A stretch of 64,000 nucleotides of DNA from Mycobacterium sp. shizuoka-1 (GCF_002723835.1 NZ_BEWG01000025.1:1-64000), one strand, 5' to 3'. Positions 18,773 to 28,682 are shown, counted from the stretch's first letter. Program-made: numbers and translations. The notes: generated from the sequence alone by a model not told the origin.

Positions 18773-20308
18773 TCAGGCGACCTCGAAGGAGACCGAGGGC
18801 CACCCCGTCGCACCGTCGGGCGCCGGTGGCGCCTGGTCCTCGGTCTGGACCGCGCCGGTGTTGTCGGTGGCGCGTGCGGTGATGGTGTGGAAGCCGGCGG
18901 TGGCCGTCCACGGGAAGCTCCACAGCCGCCAGGTGTCGTTCGAGTAGGCCGCCCCGAGTTGGGCGGGCTGCCACGGTCCGTCGTCGATCCGCACCTCGAC
19001 GGCCTTGACCCCGCGGTTCTGTGCCCACGCCACCCCGCCGAAGGTGACCGGGCCCTTGGCCACCTTCTGGCCGTCACGCGGCACGTCGATCCGCGACTCG
19101 GTTTTGATCGGGCCGCGCTCGGCCCAGCCGAGCTTGGTCCAGTAGGCCTGCACTCGGTCGAAGCGGGTGAGCTCGAGATCGACCACCCATTTGGTGGCTG
19201 ACACGTAGCCGTACAGACCCGGCACCACCAGCCGCGCGGGATAACCGTGTTCGACGGGCAGCGGCACGCCGTTCATCCCGATCGCCAGCATCGCCTCCCG
19301 CCCGTCGGTCAGCGCCTCCACCGGTGTCCCGGCGGTGAACCCGTCCACCGACGTCGAGAGCACCATGTCGGCATCCGGATGAATTCCGCTGGCGCGCAAC
19401 AGGTCGCTGACCCGATAGCCGGTCCAGGTGGCGTTGGAGATCAGGTTGCCGCCGACCGGGTTGGACACGCAGGTCAGTGTCACGACTTTGGTGATCACTT
19501 CGAACTTCGCCAGGTCGTCGAAGGTGTAGCTGACCTCGCGGTCGACCATGCCGTGAATGCGCAGCCGGAAGTCGGCGCGGGCGAGTTGCGGCACGCTCAG
19601 CGCGGTGTCGATGCGGTAGAAGTCGTCGTTGGGAGTGATGAAGCTGGGTAGCGCGACGCCCTGGGGCGTGACGTCGGCCGGAACCGGCGACGGTGGCGGC
19701 GCCGAGGGCAGCGCGAAGTTCTCCCGGTCACCGGACACCGAGTGCAGCCGGCGATTGATCACGACACCGGCCACGCCGCCCAGCAGCCCCAGCGCGGCGA
19801 AGCCGAGCGTCACCAGTGAGAGCCGTCGTCCGGGATCGACCCCGGCGGCATCAGAGGCCGCGGTGGACTTGCCGTCGGCGATGCGGCCCGAGGTGAGCAG
19901 CCGTAAGACCGCGATACCGCATGCCGCGCCGAGCAGGGTCGGGATGATGTCGGCCGGACGGGCGCCGGGCCGCGCCAGCACCGCGACGCTGCCGAGGACC
20001 GCGGCAGCCAGGATCGCCAACGTCCCCACCGGAATGCGGGACCGCTCCCAGACCGCCGCCGCGGCGGCCAGCACCCCGATCACCGCGATCACCGCGACCG
20101 AGAGGAACAGTTTGTCGGCGGTCCCGAAGGTCTGGATCGCCCACTCCTTGACCGGACCCGGCGTCACGTTGATGACCGCGGTTCCCACGGCCGTGCGGGC
20201 ATCGGCGGCGGGGGAGAAGAACGCCGCCGTCAGCTGGACCACACCGAGCGCGACGGCGGCGGCCGCCACCCCGGCACCCATCCGCAGACCGGTGGTGGAT
20301 TGGGCCAT
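18773..20308 (-). CDS. membrane-anchored molybdopterin-dependent oxidoreductase (sulfite oxidase family)
   Basis: A 511-aa protein with an N-terminal membrane part of about five hydrophobic segments (residues 10-215). A sulfite oxidase-type molybdopterin domain follows (about 260-410; Mo-ligand cysteine in [12 protein letters not shown], then [21 protein letters not shown]), then the Mo-cofactor dimerisation/Ig-like domain (about 415-511). The catalytic part should lie outside the membrane. No haem-binding partner gene is adjacent, so the electron acceptor is unknown. It reads in the same direction as ligB, 35 bp upstream of it. Confidence 0.88.
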   Translation of the reverse strand: MAQSTTGLRMGAGVAAAAVALGVVQLTAAFFSPAADARTAVGTAVINVTPGPVKEWAIQTFGTADKLFLSVAVIAVIGVLAAAAAVWERSRIPVGTLAILAAAVLGSVAVLARPGARPADIIPTLLGAACGIAVLRLLTSGRIADGKSTAASDAAGVDPGRRLSLVTLGFAALGLLGGVAGVVINRRLHSVSGDRENFALPSAPPPSPVPADVTPQGVALPSFITPNDDFYRIDTALSVPQLARADFRLRIHGMVDREVSYTFDDLAKFEVITKVVTLTCVSNPVGGNLISNATWTGYRVSDLLRASGIHPDADMVLSTSVDGFTAGTPVEALTDGREAMLAIGMNGVPLPVEHGYPARLVVPGLYGYVSATKWVVDLELTRFDRVQAYWTKLGWAERGPIKTESRIDVPRDGQKVAKGPVTFGGVAWAQNRGVKAVEVRIDDGPWQPAQLGAAYSNDTWRLWSFPWTATAGFHTITARATDNTGAVQTEDQAPPAPDGATGWPSVSFEVA

Positions 20309-20430
20309 GCGAGCCAACCTACCGCTGGCTGGACACCCTTGGTCATTACCGATTGATGACGAGCGGTAACGTGCGTACCGGCTCGGGCGCCACCAGGGTG
20401 TCCCGCGAATGGAAGAGCGAACTGTAAGCC

Positions 20431-20445
20431 GCACGGTTACCGTGC
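20431..20445. promoter_or_regulatory. perfect 15-bp palindrome upstream of SDR-fadE22
   Basis: GCACGGT-T-ACCGTGC ends 25 bp before the ATG of the SDR gene. A looser TTACCG/CGGTAA pair lies about 60 bp further upstream. The position and symmetry fit an operator for a dimeric repressor controlling the SDR/fadE22 pair. No regulator gene is adjacent, so the binder is unknown. Confidence 0.4.
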
Positions 20446-20470
20446 CGGCCTCGACCGACAGGAGGATCGG

Positions 20471-21229
20471 ATGGAGATCTCGGGCAAGAAGGTAGTTGTC
20501 GTGGGCGGCGCGTCGGGCTTCGGGCGGGCAAGTGCGGAGCTGCTGGCCTCCCGCGGGGCCCAGGTGGCGATTCTCGACCGTGAGGGCACCGACGGGCCCG
20601 AGGTCGCGGCCGCCGTCGGCGGCCCGTTCATCCCGGTGGACGTCACCGACTTCGCCGGCACCGAGAAGGCGCTGGCCGACGCCGTCGACCAGCTCGGCGG
20701 GCTGCACGTGGTGCTCACCACCGCGGGCGGCGGGGTCGCGGAGAAGACGTTCGGCAAGAACGGCCCGCACGCGCTGGAGACCTTCCGCAGCACGATCGAC
20801 CTCAACCTGATCGCCAGCTTCAACATCAGCCGCCTGGCCGCCGCGCACATGGCCGGCAACGAACCCGAGGACGAGGAGCGCGGCGTCATCATCAACACCG
20901 CCTCGATCGCCGCATTCGAGGGTCAGATCGGCCAGGTCGCCTACACCGCGGCCAAAGCCGGCATCGCCGGCATGTGCCTGACCATGGCGCGTGATCTCGG
21001 CCCGGTCGGCATCCGGGCCTTGGCGATCGCACCCAGCCTGTTCGCCACCGGACTGACCAAGGGCATCCCCGACGAGTTCGCCAAGGCGCTGACCAAGGAC
21101 GCCGCCTTCCCGAAGCGCCTGGGCCGGCCAGAGGAATTCGCCAAGCTGGTCGCCGCGATCGTGGAGAACCCGATGCTCAACGGCCAGTGCATCCGGCTGG
21201 ACGCCGGGCAGCGCTTCGCCCCCAAGTGA
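20471..21229 (+). CDS. SDR family dehydrogenase (3-hydroxyacyl-CoA dehydrogenase type 2-like)
   Basis: A 252-aa classical SDR: VVVGGASGFGRASAELL (cofactor site), NTASIAAFEGQIGQ (Ser), YTAAKAG (Tyr/Lys). The overall pattern, including the IAPSLFATGLTKGIPDE loop, resembles the HSD17B10/HADH2-like 3-hydroxyacyl-CoA dehydrogenases. Being 56 bp ahead of fadE22 on the same strand, it could act on the beta-oxidation intermediates that follow FadE22 and a hydratase. GGAGGAT precedes the ATG. Confidence 0.88.
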   Translation: MEISGKKVVVVGGASGFGRASAELLASRGAQVAILDREGTDGPEVAAAVGGPFIPVDVTDFAGTEKALADAVDQLGGLHVVLTTAGGGVAEKTFGKNGPHALETFRSTIDLNLIASFNISRLAAAHMAGNEPEDEERGVIINTASIAAFEGQIGQVAYTAAKAGIAGMCLTMARDLGPVGIRALAIAPSLFATGLTKGIPDEFAKALTKDAAFPKRLGRPEEFAKLVAAIVENPMLNGQCIRLDAGQRFAPK

Positions 21230-21285
21230 TCCCGGCTGTGGTAAGGCATTAGGGCAATAGGCACCGCCGCCTCGAGGAGGATCCG

Positions 21286-23451
21286 ATGGGTATCGCACTG
21301 ACCGACGACCACCGCGAACTCAGCGAGGTGGCGCGCTCGTTCCTTGCCACGCAGAAGGTCAGGGCGGCGACGCGGGACCTGCTCGCCGACGATGCCGAGG
21401 AGACCCGCCCGCCGTTCTGGTCCGAGCTGGCCGCCCTCGGGTGGCTGGGGCTGCACGTCGACGAGCAGTACGGCGGTTCAGGATTCGGCCTGCCCGAGCT
21501 GGTGGTCGTCATCGACGAGCTCGGCCGGGCGATCGCCCCCGGTCTGTTCGTGCCGACCGTCGTCGCCTCCGCCGTGGTGTCCGCTGCCGGTAGCGACGAG
21601 CAGAAAGGTCGCCTGCTGCCCGGTCTGGTCGATGGATCCGTCACGGCGGCAATTGGATTCGGCGGTGACATCACCGTTGCCGGGGAGGCGGCTAGCGGCG
21701 ATGCCGGGGTGGTGCTCGGCGCCGGGTCGGCCGATCTGTTCGTGCTCGCCGCCGGTGCCGACGTGGTGCTGGTGGAGCGCGGCGCCGACGGCGTCTCGGT
21801 CGAGGCGCCGGGGAGCCTGGACCGGGCCCGGCGCTCGGCCCGGGTCTCGCTGCGGGACGTCGCTGTTGGTGGCAACGTGCTCAGTGGTGCGCACACCGTG
21901 GCGGTTGCGTTGGCCCGCACCCTGTTTGCCGCCGAGGCCGCCGGCGGCGCATCCGACTGCGTCGATTCGGCCGTCGAGTACGCGAAGGTGCGCGAGCAGT
22001 TCGGCCGCACCATCGCGACGTTCCAGGCGATCAAGCACCACTGCGCCGACATGGTGGTGGGCTCGGAGTCGGCGATCGCCGTGGTGTGGGACGCCGCCCG
22101 GGCCGCCGGCGAGGACCGCAAGCAGTTCGAGCTGGTCGCCGCGGCGGCCGCCGCGCTGGCGTTTCCGGCCTATGTGCGCAACGCCGAGTTGAACATTCAA
22201 GTGCACGGCGGCATCGGGTTCACCTGGGAGCACGACGCGCATCTGCACCTGCGCAGGGCGCTGACCGTGCGCGCGATACTCGGTGGGGACGGTCCGGTCA
22301 CCGATGTGTTCACCCTGACCGAGTCGGGCTGCAGCCGGGCCAACAGCCTGGACCTGCCTGCCGAGGCCGACGAGCTGCGCACCCAGATCCGCGCCGACGC
22401 CGCCGAATTGGCCAAACTGGACGAGAACGCCCGCCTCGACGAACTGATCGCGACCGGATACGTGATGCCGCACTGGCCCAGACCGTGGGGCCGCGCGGCA
22501 GGTGCGGTCGAGCAGCTGCTGATCGAGGAGGAATTCGCCGCCGCCGGTGTCAAACGCCCGGACTACGGCATCACCGGATGGGTGATCCTCACCCTGATCC
22601 AGCACGGAACACCGTCCCAGATCGACAGATTCGTCGAGAAGGCGTTGCGCAAGGACGAAATCTGGTGCCAGCTGTTCTCCGAGCCGTCTGCGGGCTCGGA
22701 TGCCGCTGCGGTGAAGACCCGGGCCACCCGGGTGGACGGCGGTTGGACGATCACCGGTCAGAAGGTGTGGACCAGCGGTGCGCACTACTGCAAACGCGGG
22801 CTGGCCACCGTCCGCACCGATTTCGACGTGCCCAAGCACGCCGGCATCACGACGGTGATCGTGGACATGGACGCGCCCGGCGTCGAGGTGCGGCCCCTGC
22901 GCCAGATCACCGGCGGCGCCGATTTCAACGAGGTGTTCTTCAACGACGTGTTCGTGCCCGACGAGGACGTGGTGGGCGAGCCGAACTCCGGTTGGACCGT
23001 GGCGCGGGCCACGCTGGGCAACGAGCGGGTCAGCATCGGCGGCGGCGCCGGCACGATCGCGCCGGCGGCGGCCTGGCTGGTGGCGCTGGTGAAGGCGCAC
23101 GGGGACCGGGTGGCGGGCGCGGTGCAGTGGGTGGGTCAGTTCCTCGCCGACGACCAGGCGCTGCGGCTGCTGAACCTGCGCCGGGTGGTGCGGGCGCTGG
23201 AGGGCGCGGGCCCGGGCCCGGAAGGCAACATCACCAAGCTCATCCTGGCCGAGCAGTTCCAGAAACAGGGCACCATTGCCGCGGCGTTGGTCGGTCCCGA
23301 TATCGCCCTCGACGGCGGTGAAGGTGAGTTGGCCGGCCGGACCGCATTGGGTTCGCGCGCGCTGTCGATCGCCGGCGGCACCTCTGAGATCACCCGCAAC
23401 CAGATTGCCGAGCGAATCCTGGGCATGCCGCGTGACCCGCTGATCAAGTAA
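21286..23451 (+). CDS. fadE22: two-domain acyl-CoA dehydrogenase FadE22
   Basis: The 721-aa protein holds two ACAD units in tandem: residues 1-350 (GIALTDDHRELSEVARSFLA ... REQFGRTIATFQAIKHHCADM ... HGGIGFTWEHDAH) and residues 355-721 (FSEPSAGSDAAAV, GQKVWTSGAH, GGTSEITRNQIAERILG). Fused mycobacterial FadEs of this kind correspond to an alpha-beta pair on one chain, with the C-terminal half carrying the full flavin motifs. Length and neighbourhood (ligB, cstA) match M. tuberculosis FadE22 (Rv3061c). The GAGGAGGAT ribosome-binding site supports the start. Confidence 0.9.
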   Translation: MGIALTDDHRELSEVARSFLATQKVRAATRDLLADDAEETRPPFWSELAALGWLGLHVDEQYGGSGFGLPELVVVIDELGRAIAPGLFVPTVVASAVVSAAGSDEQKGRLLPGLVDGSVTAAIGFGGDITVAGEAASGDAGVVLGAGSADLFVLAAGADVVLVERGADGVSVEAPGSLDRARRSARVSLRDVAVGGNVLSGAHTVAVALARTLFAAEAAGGASDCVDSAVEYAKVREQFGRTIATFQAIKHHCADMVVGSESAIAVVWDAARAAGEDRKQFELVAAAAAALAFPAYVRNAELNIQVHGGIGFTWEHDAHLHLRRALTVRAILGGDGPVTDVFTLTESGCSRANSLDLPAEADELRTQIRADAAELAKLDENARLDELIATGYVMPHWPRPWGRAAGAVEQLLIEEEFAAAGVKRPDYGITGWVILTLIQHGTPSQIDRFVEKALRKDEIWCQLFSEPSAGSDAAAVKTRATRVDGGWTITGQKVWTSGAHYCKRGLATVRTDFDVPKHAGITTVIVDMDAPGVEVRPLRQITGGADFNEVFFNDVFVPDEDVVGEPNSGWTVARATLGNERVSIGGGAGTIAPAAAWLVALVKAHGDRVAGAVQWVGQFLADDQALRLLNLRRVVRALEGAGPGPEGNITKLILAEQFQKQGTIAAALVGPDIALDGGEGELAGRTALGSRALSIAGGTSEITRNQIAERILGMPRDPLIK

Positions 23452-23531
23452 TTCGCACGACGGTGCGGTGTCGGCAAACCGTTTCTGCCGGATTCACCGC
23501 AGGGGTAGTGAGCAGTGGCTAATGTTCGTCC

Positions 23532-24890
23532 ATGCGTACCAAAGGTCTGCTCTTCGCTGCGCTGGCCGTCGCCCTGGCGGCCTGTGGCGGGCCCAAGCCT
23601 GCCGCTCCCGACGCCCTCGTCCAGACGCCGCCAGTCGCCAAGACGGCGCCCGACGAGATCACGATCAACGGAGATGCCTCCGCCTCGGTCAACAAGATCG
23701 CGGTCTCGGCCATCGCCGACCTCCAGAAGTATTGGGCCGACGAATATCCCAAGCTCTACGGTGATGACTACCGCCCGATCGAGGGTGGCTTTTTCGCGGT
23801 GATTCCGTCCTCGGGCGACCTGCCGCCGTGCGCGTCGGATGCAGCCGACATCTCCGGCAACGCTTTCTACTGCGCCAGCAAGGACGTGGTGGCCTGGGAC
23901 GCCGCCACACTGCTGCCCGAATTGCAGTCCAAATTCGGGGATTTCGTGATCCCCATCGTGCTGGCGCACGAATGGGGCCACGCCGTCCAGGCCCGCTCCA
24001 ACTTCACCGCCCGCACGGTGACCAAGGAACTGCAGGCCGACTGCTTCGCCGGCGGCTGGGCCAAGCACGCCCAGGCGTCCGGGGCGTACAAGGTCAACGC
24101 CGCCGACCTGGACAACGCCCTGGCCGGCATTCTGGAACTGCGGGATTCACCGGGCACCAGCAATATCGACCCGTCGGCGCACGGCAGCGGCTTTGATCGT
24201 GTCAGCGCGTTCCAAGATGGCTACGACAATGGGCCCACCGCGTGCAAGGCGTATCGCGACGACGACCCCGTGGTCGTCGAGCTTCCCTTCCAGAACGCCG
24301 CCGACGAGGCCGCCGGCGGCGACATGCCCTACGACTCGATCGTCAACAACGTGCCCTACGACATCGAGGACTATTGGACGCACGTCTACCCGGAGCTGAC
24401 CAACGGCGAAGTGTGGGTGCCGGTCAAAGGTCTCGAGCCGTTCGACCCGGCCAACCCGCCGATGTGCGGCGGAACCCGCGCCGAGGGATACGCCCTGTTC
24501 TACTGCGTCCCCGACGATTACATCGGCTGGGACAACGTCGACGCGATGCCCACGGTGTACCGCAAGGGCGGCGACTTCGCGGTGGCCACCCTGCTGGCCA
24601 CCCAGTTCGGGCTGGCCGCCATGACCCGCGCCAACGACACGTCCGACGACAAGACCCAGTCACTGCGCGGGGACTGCTTCGCCGGGGCCTACACCGCCAG
24701 CGTGCTGCTGCAGAACCGCTCGGATACCAGCAGTTTCGGCATCTCACCCGGTGACCTGGACGAGGCGATCACGGCTTTGCTGGTGTTCCGCGGCGACGGG
24801 GACGTCGAACGGCAGGGCGCCGGTTTCGAACGGATCCGGCACTACCGCGACGGTGTCCTCAACGGGGCGGGCGCCTGCCTGAAGGACTGA
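23532..24890 (+). CDS. neutral zinc metallopeptidase lipoprotein with duplicated, inactive second half
   Basis: A 452-aa protein with a lipoprotein signal (lipobox LAAC, Cys at about residue 17) and a YpfJ-like zinc peptidase domain carrying HEWGH in the motif VLAHEWGHAVQARS and ELQADCFAGGWAKH. The second half (from about residue 255) repeats the same pattern (DYW..VYPEL, AYALFYC-like, LRGDCFAGAYTAS), but the HEWGH helix is replaced by TQFGLAAMTR, so it cannot bind zinc. It probably acts on the outer face of the membrane; the substrate is unknown. Confidence 0.85.
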   Translation: MRTKGLLFAALAVALAACGGPKPAAPDALVQTPPVAKTAPDEITINGDASASVNKIAVSAIADLQKYWADEYPKLYGDDYRPIEGGFFAVIPSSGDLPPCASDAADISGNAFYCASKDVVAWDAATLLPELQSKFGDFVIPIVLAHEWGHAVQARSNFTARTVTKELQADCFAGGWAKHAQASGAYKVNAADLDNALAGILELRDSPGTSNIDPSAHGSGFDRVSAFQDGYDNGPTACKAYRDDDPVVVELPFQNAADEAAGGDMPYDSIVNNVPYDIEDYWTHVYPELTNGEVWVPVKGLEPFDPANPPMCGGTRAEGYALFYCVPDDYIGWDNVDAMPTVYRKGGDFAVATLLATQFGLAAMTRANDTSDDKTQSLRGDCFAGAYTASVLLQNRSDTSSFGISPGDLDEAITALLVFRGDGDVERQGAGFERIRHYRDGVLNGAGACLKD

Positions 24891-24924
24891 ATTCGCGGCC
24901 GCGCTTTCGCGGGGATTCGGGTCG

Positions 24925-25278
24925 TCAGTGCCCGGGGAACAGTCGTGGGAACATGTCGTGAAGTCGTTGGCGCACACTGGGTTCGTGCTTGGGCGCGGTT
25001 GCCAGCGGCGTTGCCGTGTGGGTGGCGCCGATCGCCGTCACTGCCCAGGACCCGGCCGGCGCAGCCGACGGCGACGCGATGGTTGTGGTGTGACTTGCGG
25101 TCGCGAGCGCGCTGCCGGACGTCGCCACCGGATGAGCATGTCCGGCGGGGTGTGACGACTCGTGCGACACGCTGACGACGGCGGCCACCAGGACCCCCAG
25201 TGCCAGGATGCCGAGCCCGCCCAAGAGCGTCGAGACCCAACGACGAACGGTGGCGTCGGGCCCAGCTGTCGCGTCCAT
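24925..25278 (-). CDS. small single-pass membrane protein, unknown
   Basis: A 117-aa protein with a hydrophobic helix (LLGGLGILALGVLVAAVVSV, residues ~18-37) preceded by a short cytoplasmic segment. It is followed by a Ser/Thr/Ala/His-rich external linker and a basic tail (RQRLHDMFPRLFPGH). The ATG at 25278 has GGAGGT 12 nt upstream. I recognise no domain. It is convergent with the metallopeptidase gene and may be a surface-exposed anchor protein. Confidence 0.6.
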   Translation of the reverse strand: MDATAGPDATVRRWVSTLLGGLGILALGVLVAAVVSVSHESSHPAGHAHPVATSGSALATASHTTTIASPSAAPAGSWAVTAIGATHTATPLATAPKHEPSVRQRLHDMFPRLFPGH

Positions 25279-25388
25279 CGAAATCGCCTGACCTCCGGAT
25301 TGTCCACTCGGCGGCGATCGTAGCGCCGCTGTCCGAAAAATAGCTGTGAACACTTCGCGGATCTTGTCTCCCGCGGTGCCGATCGGGC

Positions 25389-26420
25389 ATGCTGCGGGAC
25401 GTGGCGGGCACCGACAAACTGGTTCTGGGCGCGAGCGGCTTCCTCGGTTCGCACGTGACCCGTCAGCTGGTCGAGCGCGGGGACGCGGTCCGGGTGATGC
25501 TGCGCCCCACCAGCTCGACCCGCGGTATCGACGACCTTCCGGTGCGGCGGTTCTACGGCGACATCCTCGACGACGCGGTGCTGCGCGAGGCGATGGACGG
25601 CTGCGACGTGGTGTTCCACTGTGTCGTGGACACCCGCGCCAACCTGCGCGACCCTGCGCCGCTGTACCGGACCAACGTCGAGGGGTTGCGCCACGTCCTC
25701 GATGTCGCCGTGCGCGCCGACCTGCGTCGGTTCGTGTTCACCAGCACCATCGGGACCATCGGGCTCGGTAGCGGCGGCCTCGTGGACGAAGACACCCCGT
25801 TCACGTGGGGACGTAAGGCCGGCGGCTATATCGGCTCACGCGTCGCGGCCGAGCAGCTGGTGATGGACTACTGCCGGGAGAAAGCGCTGCCGGCGGTCGC
25901 GCTGTGCGTGTCCAACACCTACGGCGGGGGTGACTGGCAGCCCACCCCGCACGGCTCGCTGGTCGCCGCCGCGGCCCGCGGCAAGCTGCCGTTCTACCTG
26001 GCCGGCATGGCCACCGAGGTGGTGGGCATCGACGACGCAGCTCGGGCGCTGGTGCTGGCTGCCGACCACGGCCGGGTGGGGGAGCGCTACATCATCTCCG
26101 AGCGCTACTTGTCCTACCGCGAGCTCTACGAGACGGCGGCGCGCGCGGCCGGCCGCGCGGCGCCGCGATGGGGCATCCCCAAGCCGGTGATGACGGCGAT
26201 CGGTGCCCTGGGCGGCCTCGCCGCCGCGGCCACCCGCCGCGATCTGCCGTTGAATCCGACCACGGTTCGGCTGATGCACATCATGGCGCCGATGGACCAC
26301 GGCAAGGCGGTCCGGGAACTGGGCTGGCAGCCCCACGACGTCCACGAGTCGATCCGGCAGGCGGCGGAGTTCTTCACCCGGCACCCTGGCAACCGCAGCG
26401 AGTTTGCCCGCGATCGCTGA
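25389..26420 (+). CDS. NAD-dependent epimerase/dehydratase (extended SDR)
   Basis: A 343-aa extended SDR: LVLGASGFLGSHVTRQLVERG (NAD(P) site), FTSTIGTIGLG (catalytic Ser/Thr region), a substrate-side YIGSRVAAEQL in place of a classical YxxxK, VSNTYGGGDWQPTPHG, and VVGIDDAARALVLA. It resembles the dihydroflavonol reductase/3-beta-HSD-like branch of the family, which acts on varied ketones and alcohols. The missing YxxxK lysine is odd and could mean altered chemistry. The actual substrate is unknown. Confidence 0.82.
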   Translation: MLRDVAGTDKLVLGASGFLGSHVTRQLVERGDAVRVMLRPTSSTRGIDDLPVRRFYGDILDDAVLREAMDGCDVVFHCVVDTRANLRDPAPLYRTNVEGLRHVLDVAVRADLRRFVFTSTIGTIGLGSGGLVDEDTPFTWGRKAGGYIGSRVAAEQLVMDYCREKALPAVALCVSNTYGGGDWQPTPHGSLVAAAARGKLPFYLAGMATEVVGIDDAARALVLAADHGRVGERYIISERYLSYRELYETAARAAGRAAPRWGIPKPVMTAIGALGGLAAAATRRDLPLNPTTVRLMHIMAPMDHGKAVRELGWQPHDVHESIRQAAEFFTRHPGNRSEFARDR

Positions 26421-26504
26421 GAAACCCGCCGGTTGATTCCTTGGTGACTACGCTCGTGACGTGCGCGCGGGCCGGTCGATCCACCGATCACCTGGACCGA
26501 CCGC

Positions 26505-28682
26505 GTGAACGCTGTGAGTCTGCGCGCTCGGATCGGCTTCGCCAGCGGACTGTTCGGTTGGGTCGCGCTGCCCTACCTGGCCGGTTCGGTCCTGGCGTGG
26601 CAGACATTCGGCGCGGGTATCGGGCCGGCTTTCTTTCCGCCCGCCGGGGTGACCGTCGCGGCCATGCTGCTGACCCGCCGGTCACTGTGGCCGGTGATCG
26701 TCGCCGCGGTGGTGGTGGCCGAACTGGCCGTCGACCTGCGGTATGGGACCGCCGTCCCGGTCGCGGCCGGGTTCGCGCTGGCCAACTCGGTGGAACCGGT
26801 GGTCGGTGCGTCACTGGTGCGGGCCTGGTGTAAGGGCCCCCCGGACCTCCGCGAGCGCGGCGACCTCGCCCGGTTCGTGGCCGGAGCGATGATCCTGGGC
26901 CCGTTGGCAGGGGCGCTGATCGGCGGGCTGGTCACCGCGGCCAACAACAACAGTTCATGGCCGATGGCGGTGTTGCACTGGTGGGCCGGTGATGGGGTCG
27001 GCGTCCTCATGATCGGCGCGCCGATCCTGTTGTGGCCCTTGCAGTCGCACCTGCTGCGCGCCCGAAAGCTGGAGACGGCACTGGTTCTGGCCGCGATGGC
27101 GGGGCTGACGGTGGTGGCGTTTCGGCTCGAGCTTCCGCCCGCACTGTTCCTGCTTCCGGTGATGGCGTGGGCCGCTTTGCGTCTCGACATGATCGGCGCC
27201 GCACTCTGTGGCGGGGTGCTGGCCTTCACCGCCAATGTCATGGCCAACGCCGGCTATTCGAGCTTCGAGAACCTGGACCTACACGCGCCGGGCCAACTGG
27301 CGATCGCCCAGGCGTTCATCGCGGTCGTGGTGCTGGTGGCGATGCTGACCGCGCAGGAGGCCGCCGGGCGTGTCACCGCGGTCCGGCAACGGCAGGCCGA
27401 GAGCCGGGAGCGAGCCCGCCTCGAGACGCTCGCCAACCTCGGCCGGCTGCTGTCCGGCGCGATCACCCAGAGCCAGATCGGTGACGCGGTGGTCGGTCAA
27501 GTGATCAACGACGCGGGCGCTCAGGCGCTCACCGTGGGGCTGATCAACGACGAGGGGACCGCCCTGGAATGGGTGGCGATGGGCGGCTATCCCGACTTCG
27601 TGGTCCAGCGGTTCGCCGGCGGCGTGGCGCTCGACGAGTCGACCGCGGCCACCGACGCCGTTCGCAGCGGGAGACCGGTCTTGATCCGCACCGTTGCCGA
27701 GTATCGCCGGCGCTACCCGGAGAACGCTCGGTGGATGGTGGCCAGCGGCGGCGCGGCGGTGGCCAGCTGGCCGTTGACCGTGGGTGGCAAGGCGATTGGC
27801 GTGTTGGTGTTGGCCTGGGGCGATCCGCAGCCGCTGGACACCGCGCAGCTCGCCTACACGTCGGCGGTCGCCACCATGATCGGCCAGGCACTCGTGCGGG
27901 CGCGGGTATATGCCGACGAACACGCTCGTGCGGCGGTGCTGCAGGCGGCGGTGCTGCCGACCAGTCCCGGGTTGATCGACGGGGTGGATGTCGGGGTGAG
28001 TTACGAACCGGCCGACGTCGTCCAGGGTCTCGGGGGTGACTGGTACGACGCGCTGGAATTGCCGCACGGGCGGATGTATCTCGCCGTCGGTGACGTGGTC
28101 GGTCACGGTCTTCCGGCAGTGGAGGACATGGCGCAGCTGCGCAGTGCCGGGCGGGCGCTGGCGTTGCAGGGCCTGGCACCGGCGCAGCTGCTCGGCTCGC
28201 TCAACACCTTCACCCGGCTCGCGAGCAACGGAAAGTTCGCAACGATGGGGGTGGCGGTGCTCGACCCGGAGTCGGGCACCCTGGCCTACGGCGCGGCCGG
28301 ACACCCGCCGCCGCTGCTGCGGCGGTCGGCGACCGGAACGGTCATCCGGCTCGCCGGGGCGCACGGCCCGGTCTTGGGACCGGTCGAGCGGGCGTCCTAC
28401 AGCGAGGGCACGGTGGAGGTCGGTGAAGGGGACATCCTCGTCATGTACACCGACGGGCTGATCGAACGGCGCGGGCAGGACATCGAATCCGGGATGGCGC
28501 GGGTGGCCGACCTGGTCGCCCGGTGGCGCGGTGACGAGTCACTTCCCGCGGCCTGCAGGCAACTGACCCAGACCCTTGCGCCGCGGCCGCGCGACGACGA
28601 CGTCTGCGTGGTGGCGGTGCGCTTTGGGGCCATCGGTGCTATCGGCGGACCGAGTTCACCAGCTCCAGCGTCGTCGAGGTAG
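26505..28682 (+). CDS. MASE1-GAF-SpoIIE sensor phosphatase
   Basis: The 725-aa protein (GTG start) has an N-terminal MASE1 membrane sensor (about eight spans, residues 1-285, with FGAGIGPAFFPPAGVTVAAMLL), a GAF domain (about 310-460) and a C-terminal PP2C/SpoIIE Ser/Thr phosphatase (about 480-715; GGDWYDALEL, LAVGDVVGHG, VMYTDGLIERR, DDDVCVVAV with the metal-binding aspartates). Such proteins usually dephosphorylate anti-sigma-factor antagonists; no such partner is encoded nearby. Its last 44 bp overlap the convergent DUF6390 gene of the hydrogenase operon. Confidence 0.9.
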   Translation: MNAVSLRARIGFASGLFGWVALPYLAGSVLAWQTFGAGIGPAFFPPAGVTVAAMLLTRRSLWPVIVAAVVVAELAVDLRYGTAVPVAAGFALANSVEPVVGASLVRAWCKGPPDLRERGDLARFVAGAMILGPLAGALIGGLVTAANNNSSWPMAVLHWWAGDGVGVLMIGAPILLWPLQSHLLRARKLETALVLAAMAGLTVVAFRLELPPALFLLPVMAWAALRLDMIGAALCGGVLAFTANVMANAGYSSFENLDLHAPGQLAIAQAFIAVVVLVAMLTAQEAAGRVTAVRQRQAESRERARLETLANLGRLLSGAITQSQIGDAVVGQVINDAGAQALTVGLINDEGTALEWVAMGGYPDFVVQRFAGGVALDESTAATDAVRSGRPVLIRTVAEYRRRYPENARWMVASGGAAVASWPLTVGGKAIGVLVLAWGDPQPLDTAQLAYTSAVATMIGQALVRARVYADEHARAAVLQAAVLPTSPGLIDGVDVGVSYEPADVVQGLGGDWYDALELPHGRMYLAVGDVVGHGLPAVEDMAQLRSAGRALALQGLAPAQLLGSLNTFTRLASNGKFATMGVAVLDPESGTLAYGAAGHPPPLLRRSATGTVIRLAGAHGPVLGPVERASYSEGTVEVGEGDILVMYTDGLIERRGQDIESGMARVADLVARWRGDESLPAACRQLTQTLAPRPRDDDVCVVAVRFGAIGAIGGPSSPAPASSR

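Noticed and set aside
21478..23100. 540-aa minus-strand frame opposite fadE22
   Set aside because: Shadow of high-GC coding sequence; fadE22 has clear ACAD motifs throughout.
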